Source: Platanthera guangdongensis
Lineage: Eukaryota; Streptophyta; Magnoliopsida; Asparagales; Orchidaceae
Assembly (NCBI GenBank): GCA_039583875.1
Contig: CM077149.1
Span: forward strand, 152,274,416 to 152,338,415
DNA: 64,000 bases
Direction: 5' to 3'
Shown here: one piece after another, positions 56,296 to 64,000 of the stretch
Layout: every line of letters starts with the position of its first letter
Position numbering within the stretch: the first letter of the stretch is position 1
Notes under the pieces: model-generated
Told to the model about the DNA's origin: nothing
The model's input: the letters and a program-made list of their open reading frames with translations, nothing else
The model's database searches: none
Program-made: the position numbers and the translations under genes

Positions 56296-59200
56296 GAGTT
56301 ACTTTTTCTCTTTGCCTTTTACCATTTTGATTTCTCTGTTAGGATTCAGGGCTTCTTGTTTGGATCTGGTGTCATCAGCTGCACCCAAATAAATTTTCTT
56401 AGTAGCCCTGGGAACCACAACAGCAGGATGCAATTCCATATATCTTTCTGCATCAAAAAATTTGCTGGAAGCATATCTCTCTAATTCCTTCTGTCTTTGT
56501 TCTGACATTGTAGAAATATTGGAGGTGTCTAGGCCTTGTTCTTTGGCTTTCTTTATCTGGTCTAATGCAGCCAACTCCTTCATCCTAGCAGTCCAAGCAA
56601 TAGGATTCTTCTCAGGGTCCTCAAATGGTACAGGTGGCTCATACCTGTTGGAAGAAGTATCTTGAGGAGTCCTGACAGTCACAGTTTCTTTGAGCTTATA
56701 AGGGAATGGACCAGAAGATGTATCAGAAGAAACATGTCCTCCCCTGGAATAAGGGTGCTGCCTGGAATGCCCTTTAGAATAAACTTGAGTCTCTCTTTGA
56801 TTTCCCCTATATCCTCCTCTCCTAGAGTAAGAGCCCCTAGACTGGCTTTCCCTTTGATAGGTTCTAGCATGGGGTTGGTAGGGAGCCTGGCTTCTAGATG
56901 GGCTTGGCTTGCAGAGCTGCCACCTGCACCTGCATCAGGTGGAGGTGGTGGAGGAGGATGAGGGTGCTTGAACTGGGAGGAGCCCTTCTCATACTTCCTT
57001 TTCTTCTTCATTGCTTTTAACTGATTTTTGGAATACTGCATCCAATGTTCAGTAATTGGGCAGTTGTGCAGAATATAATAAGGAACATCATTATCATCTC
57101 TTACTTTGGCAGGTGGAACCCTTCTCATAGCCTTGCTTCTAGCCTTCCTCTTCCTGGCAATAGTGGCAGCAGAGTCATCAGAGTCTGTCTTGAACTCATC
57201 AGAGTCAGAACTCTGGTCATCATATATAGCATCAATCTTCTTCATAAGATATTTCTTCAGTTGCATTGCAGCAGATGAGGCAGAAGCAGAAGGGGCAGCA
57301 GCAGGAATAGCAGCAGATACAGCAACAGATACAGGAACAACAGCAGATGGGGCAGCAGATACAGAAGCAACATCAGAAACAACACTAGTAACTTTAGGAG
57401 AGATGCCAGCAGCAGGTTCAGAAACAACAACAAAATCTTCAGCAGGCTCAAAAACAGCAGCCTCTGTCATCAGAAAATCCTGGGATGTGGGCTCATCAGA
57501 AACAAGTTGAATTTCAGCAGCAGTTGGAACATTTTCTTCAGCAGCAGCAAAGACAGTTTCAGAAGCAGATACAACCTTTTCTTTATCAGCAGCAGCAGTC
57601 ATCACTGAGAGTACAAAAGAGGAAAGAGTGTTGGGGTCACAGCCAGAGAGAGGCACCAGAGCCTTGGACAGATCTTCTGGGGGCTGGACAGCATGTGGCT
57701 CTGGGAGGTAGCTGTAATATGCAGTATCAAATGCAGAGAGCAAAGACCTTAGGTCTATTGCTAAGACTGGAGTAGGAGCCTGGACTGGAGCAGCAGCAAC
57801 AGGAGCAGCAGATTCAAAAACAGCAGCAGCAGCAGGAGCAGAAGCAGCAGCAACAGCAGCATGAAGGCTGGCTTCATAGGGCATCTCCCCCTGCCTGGAT
57901 GCAGATACCTCTGTATCAAGGCAAACTGCTGGAGGTGCTGCCTGAGGAATGAGGAAGGAAAGCCTGGCAGATAGGGCTGCCACTGACTGTTGCAGAGGAG
58001 CTAAGGAGGCCTCCATGAGAAGAGAGAGCCTAGGGGCTAGTAGCTCACACAACTTGTCAGCTAAGGCTGACAGATCTACATGCTCAATGGCAGGAGCAGA
58101 GGTAGAGGGTATTGGGATGGCTGAGGAAGCTGGAAGTGGAGGGCTGAATGGTGGAGGGATGGATGGCTGAGGTGTGGGGATTGTGAAGATGGAGGACAAG
58201 GGTATGGATATGGATGGAGTGAAGGTGGGTTGGTCAAGGATGTGGTGGAGGAGATCTTGGAAAGATGTTGAGGAGGAGGGTAATTCTTGAGGAGAAGAGG
58301 GGGAATCATCCATGTAGGATTCATCCAGAAGGGTGAATGATGGTATGGAGGGAGATGATGTGACATCTGGAGGTGGATATGAGAACAAGGGGTGGAATTG
58401 GTCTACTGGAGGTGATGAAATGGTTGTTGGAGATGGAATAGATGTTGGAGATGGGCTGGAGATTGTAATGGGAGATGAAACTGGAGTGGTGGATGGAGCT
58501 GGAGGTAGGGTTGAACTTGGAGGAGGAGAGGAAGCAGCACCAGCAACAACCAGGTCTTCTGCAGCAGCAGAAACCTGAGGGGGAGTGACTCTTTGAGTCC
58601 TGGTGCCTGAAGGAGCAGTTGAAGAGGGCCTGTTGGGCTTGCTAATTTGCCTGTCCCACTTCCCAAATAGGGCACAGGTGAGTCTCTTTGAGGCATTGAT
58701 GTGCACTCCAGAGGAGACCAGCAGAGCAGGGCACCTTGCCTGAAGGAAAACTCCAAGAATTCTTCCGAAATTTACAAAGCTTTTATTAATCTTCTTCTTT
58801 ATCAGGTCAAAGAAGACCTCTCCCCAGTTTAAGCTTTTCCTATCTACCAGAGCTCCCATGAGGCAGAGCTGATGTCTGGAGATGGTATCATGTGCAAAAT
58901 GCTTTGCCAACAGCACCTTGCCTACAACATCAGCTAGAAACCTGTATTCAACTGACAAGTTCCTCTTAAACAACTTGCTAGGGTTTCCCTCTGGATGACC
59001 CATCCTGGCAAGTATATCAGAAAATTCCTCTCCAGATAGTTCAGCAGTGTCTTCACCATTTCTCAAGCCAAAAACCTCTGTTAAAACTGTTGGGGTCAGA
59101 GGTACCTGGGTTCCAGCAATAGATCCAACTATGGTGTTGTTGTCTAGATTGTGAGCAGTATAGACTCATTCTTTTATTTCATCTGAGGCAAGTTTGATTC

Positions 59201-59348
59201 TTGTGGTCATGAGGGCAGACAAATGCTGATCCTTGAATAAACTCAGGATGTCCTGGAAGATTTGATCAGTGGTGTTGAAGGAGTCCAGATCAATGTCAAA
59301 TCCTGCATCAAACTTCATTGCGGCGAGGACAGCAACTGAGACGGTCAT
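56296..59348 (-). CDS. Sirevirus extra ORF downstream of pol (broken)
   Basis: It starts at ATG 59348 (MTVSVAVLAAMKFDAGFDID). An in-frame stop at about 59163-59165 is followed by continuing sequence to 56682, then a frame change to the C-terminal part (VTVRTPQDTSSNRYEPPVPF; ending KMVKGKEKK). The N-terminal domain (SVEYRFLADVVGKVLLAKHF, LCLMGALVDRKSLNWGEVFF, FVNFGRILGVFLQARCPAL) is the conserved part of this Sirevirus ORF. The middle is Ser/Pro/Thr- and Ala/Val-rich. Some authors call such ORFs envelope-like; nothing here proves that role. Confidence 0.75.
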
Positions 59349-59482
59349 GGTACCTGCAAAAACTTAACAAACAAACCGAACAAGCGTAGAACTGTTTGGA
59401 GGGAAGAAAATTCTTGCAGAGAAATTGAAAGCGCAAGAGAGAACGACGGCGAAAAATGAGTTTTATATTAGGGTTCGACGCA

Positions 59483-59762
59483 GAAATGGAAAGATCGTTG
59501 AACTTAGTTCGACGATCGAGGCTTCTAAAGGAATCTGAAGAGACTCCAACATCGTCGATCTCCGTTCGACGATCTTGGAAAGCGTCGAGCTTCGTTCGAC
59601 GATCGTTCAGGGAACAAAATCGTCGAGCGCCGTTCGACGATCGTTGACCGGAAGAGATAGTTCATACTATCTGAGGGGCGCTGAACTCAGTTCGACGATT
59701 CTGGAAATCGTCGAACTCCGTTCGACGATCTTTGAGGAAATCGTCGAGCGCAGTTCAGAGAT
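59483..59762. repeat. Hairpin motif cluster 2 (between pol and the extra ORF)
   Basis: Eight or so copies of GATCGTCGARCNCCGTTCGACGATC-type inverted repeats, for example ATCGTCGAACTCCGTTCGAC + GAT with a perfect 10-bp stem. It lies in the leader of the extra ORF. Confidence 0.9.
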
Positions 59763-59839
59763 CAGAAAATCCTAGACATTAAGAAAAATCAGAATTTTGC
59801 CTAGTCTTGGTCAATTTTTAGCTTTCAAAATCTTGGGTA

Positions 59840-62290
59840 TTAATTAAGACTTCCTCCATCCAACATTCCTAACTGATTTAGGAAGAAAGTGTGTTTCTTT
59901 TCATCCAAAGGCTTGGTGAAAATATCTCCCCTTTGTAAATCAGTTGGGATATATTGCAGTTCAATTTTATTCTTTTCAACATTGTCCCTTAAGAAATGAT
60001 GCCTAATCTCTATGTGTTTTGTCCTACTATGGAGGACTGGATTTTGAGCTATGGAAATAGCACTTGTATTGTCACAAAAGATTTTTGACTTCTCTAAGTT
60101 GTAATCATAGTCTAGGAGTTGATTTTGAATCCACAATATTTGTGAACAATAACTGCCTGCAGCCATATATTCAGCTTCAGCAGTTGAAGTTGACACAGAT
60201 GTTTGTTTCTTATAAAACCAGGAGACAAGTCTATCACCAAGGAACTGACAAGTTCCACTGGTGCTTTTCCTGTCAATTCTGCATCCAGCATAATCAGCAT
60301 CAGAGAATCCAGTTAACTCAAATGCTGAATCTTTTGGATACCAGAGACCTAGATTTGGACAACTTTTAACATACCTCAGAATCCTTTTTACTAATGTGAG
60401 GTGTGACTCTCTAGGGCTTACTTGGAACCTAGCACATATACATGTAGCAAACATTATATCTGGTCTACTAGCTGTAAGATACAGTAAAGAGCCAATCATT
60501 GCTCTATATGTTGTCTGATCAACAGGTTTCCCATGTTCATCAGCATCAGATACAACATTGGTAGGCATGGGTGTTTTCATACAAGATGCCTCAGACATAC
60601 CAAATTTCTTAACCAACTCATTGGCATATTTGGTTTGGGAAATAAAGATACCTTCAGCATGTTGTTTGACTTGCAATCCTAGGAAGAAGGATAGCTCACC
60701 CATGCTACTCATCTCAAATTTAGAATGCATTAGATTAGAAAACCTTCTGCACAATTTTGAGTCAGTAGAACCAAAAATGATATCGTCTACATAAATTTGT
60801 ACTAGTAGGGTATGAGACTTATGGGTTCTAATAAAAAGAGTTTGGTCTACTCTGCCCCTGATAAAACCATTTTCCAAGAGAAAGCATGCTAGGGTCTCAT
60901 ACCATGCTCTAGGAGCTTGCTTGAGACCATATAATGCTTTGTTCAGTCTAAAAACATAATCAGGATAAGTTGGAGAGATAAAACCTGGAGGTTGTCTGAC
61001 ATAGACTTCCTCTTTGATGTCTTCATTTAAGAAGGCACTCTTGACATCCATCTGATAAACCTTGAAGCCTTTGTGAGCTACATAAGCTAGAAATATTCTG
61101 ATGGCTTCCAATCTTGCAACAGGTGCAAAAGTCTGGTCGTAGTCAATTCCTTCTTCTTGAGAATATCCCTGGGCAACTAGCCTTGCCTTGTTCCTTATTA
61201 TTACTCCTTGATCATCCAGTTTATTTCTGAATACCCATTTTGTTCCAACAATGGAATGATCCTTTGGCTTTGGCACTAGTTCCCATACTTTGTTCCTCTC
61301 AAATTGATGCAACTCCTCTTGCATTGCAATGATCCAGTGTGGATCTTGCTCTGCATCTTGAATGGACTGAGGTTCAATTTGAGAAAGGAAGCAGGTGTGC
61401 AACAGGTTTTGGTTGACCTGACTTCTGGTTTGCACACCAGCTGAGAGTTCTCCAATTATTTGGGTAATTGGATGGTCTCTTGATGTTACTAAATCAACAG
61501 GGGGTGTTAATTGTTCACCAACCTGTGTTGTTGTTTCCTCTTGTGGTACAACAACTGGCTCTTCAAGCTGAGCTTCAATGTGTTGAGCATTCCCTTCATC
61601 TTCACTGCTTTCATCCTCTTGAGCAACATGTAACTTGTTCATATCTTCAACTAGAGAGTGTTCCTGCAAAGGTTCTATGGTAGAAGAAATCTTCTCCTTG
61701 AAAGACATGTTAGTTTCATCAAAAGAAACATGAACAGATTCCTCAATTTTCAAAGATGATTTATTATATACCCTATAGGCCTTACTGATCATGGAGTATC
61801 CCAGAAACACTCCTTCATCAGCTTTGGCTTGAAATTTTGCTAAATATTTCTTATCATTATTGTGAATATAGCAAGTGCAACCAAAAATTCTGAAATAGTC
61901 AACTTTAGGTTTCTTCCCTTTGAGTAATTCATAGGGAGTCTTTCCCTTCAGTTTATGTATTAGACTCCTGTTCAGCACATAGTTGGAGGTGTTCACTGCC
62001 TCTGCCCAAAAGGATAGAGGTAGATGAGCATCTGACAACAATGTAGTGGCAGATTCAATAAGGGTTCTATTTTTCCTTTCAGCTACCCCATTTTGTTGAG
62101 GAGTTCTAGGAGCTGAGAAAGTGTGCCTGATCCCTTCACTCTGACAGAACTCTTGCATAAGAAGAGAATCAAACTCTGTCCCATGATCACTTCTGATCAG
62201 GGCAATGTGAGTATTGAACTCAATCTGTATACATTTGAGAAACTCTGTCAGACACTTAAAGTTATCAGACTTCTTCCTTAGAAAGAACAC
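59840..62290 (-). CDS. Sirevirus integrase core, RT and RNase H (816 residues)
   Basis: The frame opens after a stop at 62290-62292 and covers the integrase core ([37 protein letters not shown]), FIGY-type [16 protein letters not shown], a long acidic linker, RT ([70 protein letters not shown] with the YVDD box) and RNase H ([55 protein letters not shown]). It ends [12 protein letters not shown]. Every RT and RNase H catalytic motif is intact. Confidence 0.92.
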   Translation of the reverse strand: MFFLRKKSDNFKCLTEFLKCIQIEFNTHIALIRSDHGTEFDSLLMQEFCQSEGIRHTFSAPRTPQQNGVAERKNRTLIESATTLLSDAHLPLSFWAEAVNTSNYVLNRSLIHKLKGKTPYELLKGKKPKVDYFRIFGCTCYIHNNDKKYLAKFQAKADEGVFLGYSMISKAYRVYNKSSLKIEESVHVSFDETNMSFKEKISSTIEPLQEHSLVEDMNKLHVAQEDESSEDEGNAQHIEAQLEEPVVVPQEETTTQVGEQLTPPVDLVTSRDHPITQIIGELSAGVQTRSQVNQNLLHTCFLSQIEPQSIQDAEQDPHWIIAMQEELHQFERNKVWELVPKPKDHSIVGTKWVFRNKLDDQGVIIRNKARLVAQGYSQEEGIDYDQTFAPVARLEAIRIFLAYVAHKGFKVYQMDVKSAFLNEDIKEEVYVRQPPGFISPTYPDYVFRLNKALYGLKQAPRAWYETLACFLLENGFIRGRVDQTLFIRTHKSHTLLVQIYVDDIIFGSTDSKLCRRFSNLMHSKFEMSSMGELSFFLGLQVKQHAEGIFISQTKYANELVKKFGMSEASCMKTPMPTNVVSDADEHGKPVDQTTYRAMIGSLLYLTASRPDIMFATCICARFQVSPRESHLTLVKRILRYVKSCPNLGLWYPKDSAFELTGFSDADYAGCRIDRKSTSGTCQFLGDRLVSWFYKKQTSVSTSTAEAEYMAAGSYCSQILWIQNQLLDYDYNLEKSKIFCDNTSAISIAQNPVLHSRTKHIEIRHHFLRDNVEKNKIELQYIPTDLQRGDIFTKPLDEKKHTFFLNQLGMLDGGSLN

Positions 62291-63004
62291 TCAAGTGAAT
62301 CTAGAGAAGTCATCTACAATTACTAAAGTGTAGGATTTCCCTCCTAGGCTTTGTACTGTGATGGGTCCAAATAGATCCATGTGTAACAGATACAATATCC
62401 TAGGTGAATCACTCTTATTAAGTGACTTAAAACTGTTTTTAGTTTGCTTGCCTAATTGACAAGCCTTGCATAGTCCTTCCTTCTTGTAGGGGCCAGAAGG
62501 TAGTCCTCTAACAAGGTTGTCCTTGGAGAGCCTAGCAATAGTTCTAAGGTTTAGGTGTCCTAGTCTCTTATGTCATAACACATTTGGTCTACATACTGAA
62601 TTAAATAAACAGATATCTATAGAAGTTGAAAGAAAATCTACTAGGTAGATGTTACCTTTCCTTTTACCTGTCAACACAGTTGTGTTGTCCTCTGACTTGA
62701 TTTTGCATAAGGTTTTGCTGAAGGTCACCTGGTACCCTTCATCACATAGCTGACTGATGCTGATTAGGTTGTGCTTCAGTCCTTCCACATATGCTACCTT
62801 CTTGAAGGTTACTGAACCAATCTGGACTGCACCATATCCTTTAGTTTGTCCAAAGTTGGAATCACCAAAGATAACTTTGGGTCCAAGCTTGGCTCTAAAG
62901 GAATTGAGGTTGTCCTTGTTCCCTGTCATGTGCTTAGAGCACCCACTATCCAAATACCATTGCTGGTTAGATGTTGGATAGGTCTTCACCTGCACATAAA
63001 ACAA
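62291..63004 (-). pseudogene. Sirevirus protease and integrase zinc region, broken by stops
   Basis: Protease WYLDSGCSKHMTGNKDNL (active-site DSG), then VIFGDSNFGQTKGYGAV, LKHNLISISQLCDEGYQVTF, a stop at about 62570, HKRLGHLNLRTIARLSKDN, CKACQLGKQTKNSFKS (zinc site), HMDLFGPITVQSLGGK, YTLVIVDDFSRFT and a stop at 62290. Both stops are in otherwise continuous coding sequence. Confidence 0.85.
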
Positions 63005-63169
63005 TTCACTTGTTTTTGACTCAGTTTACCTTGGGCCTAGGTTGATAACCTCTAAATTCAGAAATGAAAGACATCTCTGGCTGACTCTTATATCCTTCAG
63101 GATGATATCTCCTTGGAGGTATAATCCATTCAGTATAAGGGTTAAAGGTTTGGGATGAAAAACCCTCAG

Positions 63170-64000
63170 GATTCAATTTTGACTTGCCTTTGAAAAAATT
63201 TTCAGAGCTCTGACCTCTATTCGACGATCTTGGAGCTGAGTTCGACGATCTTGGGTCAGATCGTCGAGCTCCGTTCGACGGTCGACTATGGGTGAGGTCA
63301 GGTACATGAGATCGTCGAGCTTCGTTCGACGACTTTGGTTGAGATCGCCGACCAGCGTTCGACGATTTTCCCTGAGATCGTCGAGCTGCGTTCGGCGATC
63401 GTCGATCTTCATTCGGCGATCGTCGAGCTTCGTTCGACGATTTCTGCTAGGACTTAAAGTTTTCTGAGGCAGATCAGAATTTTTCCTGGCAACCTCTACA
63501 ACTCCCTTTCCCTTGCTAGAAATAAACTTGATGGGAGTTGTTAGGACTATAGGTTGGCTGGATGAAGCACCCAAGCCCAGTGTACTGTTAAGTCTAGAGT
63601 TCACTGTGCTTGTGATGTCCATCAGCTTGATGCTTCTCCCATTAAGGGATTCTTCAAGCTTCTTGGCCTCAGAGAGCTCACTTTTCAGTGTAGCTATCTG
63701 TTCCCTACAATTTTCCAACTCCTGAGAGAGTTTGAGATTTTCTGACTTTAAAACATTTTGTTCAGATAATTGATTTCTGAGAGAGATGATCTCTTTCTCA
63801 GACTTTAGCAGGTCTAAACATAGTGCTTTAAATTCAGATTTAAAATCTTCTGAAGTAAAATCAAAAGAGCTGATTACCTGATCTTTTCAGGTTGAGTCTC
63901 TGAGTCTGATTCTGACTCCTCTTCCTCTGAGTTGTGTTGTGAGGCATTGATTGCCATCATGCAGAACTCTTTTTCCTCTGCATCATCCTCATCATCACTA
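63170..64000 (-). CDS. Sirevirus gag C-terminal part (window edge)
   Basis: Reading leftward from the edge: an acidic segment (SDDEDDAEEKEFCMMAINAS), a frame change near 63885, a coiled coil (SEKEIISLRNQLSEQ, ENCREQIATLKSELSEAKKL), a Ser/Thr region, and a repeat segment with RRTKLDDRRMKIDDRRTQLD encoded by the hairpin cluster. It then continues toward protease. The N-terminal gag and zinc knuckle lie outside the window. Confidence 0.7.
63205..63445. repeat. Hairpin motif cluster 3 (inside gag coding sequence)
   Basis: About eight inverted repeats of the same GTCGA type (for example GATCGTCGAGCTCCGTTCGACGG) lie within the gag frame and are translated as repeated DRRTQLDDL-like segments. Confidence 0.9.

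Larger units (their letters stand above)
54561..64000 (-). mobile_element. Sirevirus (SIRE/Maximus) Ty1/copia element, 5' end outside the window
   Basis: It runs leftward: gag (64000-63170), protease, integrase, RT and RNase H (63004-59840), an extra ORF (59348-56296), a polypurine tract (56118-56130) and the 3' LTR (54561-56117). The plus-strand LTR ends are TGATATACTCTAGAGGGGGG and GTGTTCCAACA. The gag-pol-extra ORF layout and the GGGGGGTGAATAG LTR end are Sirevirus features. Three clusters of short GTCGA hairpins are unusual. A few stops and frame changes break pol and the extra ORF. Confidence 0.88.

Overview
This window is plant nuclear DNA, almost certainly from a flowering plant with a large, repeat-rich genome. 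The evidence is a GT-AG spliced eukaryotic gene, many plant-type LTR retrotransposons with initiator-Met-tRNA primer sites, Mutator-like and hAT-like DNA transposon remnants, and no bacterial features. A monocot is possible, but I cannot prove it. Repeats fill most of the 64 kb, and only one ordinary host gene is complete.

The host gene is a minus-strand gene for 8-amino-7-oxononanoate (KAPA) synthase, the first committed enzyme of biotin synthesis. I could place eleven exons between 7121 and 32772. Every proposed intron is GT-AG and all phases agree, giving 459 residues that end in the peroxisomal signal SKL. Exons 1-7 (28626-32772) and exons 8-11 (7121-9015) are separated by a 19.6 kb intron packed with nested transposons. 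To its left lie a decayed proteinaceous RNase P (PRORP) pseudogene (about 5775-6285), a decayed MULE transposase with an OTU protease domain (about 3360-5445), and the 3' end of an old Tat-clade Ty3/gypsy element (1-2945).

Intron 7 (9016-28625) holds an Ale-like Ty1/copia element (9427-19848). That element was itself hit by a hAT-like MITE (about 12899-13242) and by a young copia element (13693-18890, perfect GATCT target duplication, LTRs differing at one base). Further along are a LINE scrap, a gypsy gag scrap, a gypsy-derived non-autonomous element (23389-26217), tandem LTR-like repeats, and a family of nested palindromes (22575-22940, 24641-25340, 27773-28237). The palindromes carry a tRNA-like module with A-box and B-box-like motifs. 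Intron 3 holds a small gypsy-derived element and an integrase scrap.

Upstream of the gene, a copia element begins only 175 bp from the start codon (32948). It is cut at 34360 by a minus-strand Tekay-like chromovirus LTR retrotransposon (34360-53957), whose 3.3 kb LTR contains a minisatellite. A plus-strand Tat-clade element (38621-50454) sits inside the Tekay integrase gene. It has a perfect ATGAC target duplication, about 99% identical LTRs, dual RNase H domains, tandem repeats and two spliced genes on the opposite strand. The Tekay gag is in turn cut by another LTR (53958), and that LTR by a minus-strand Sirevirus-type copia element (54561 to beyond 64000) with an extra ORF and three clusters of short perfect hairpins. 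The window is therefore a deep record of nested insertions around and inside one housekeeping gene.
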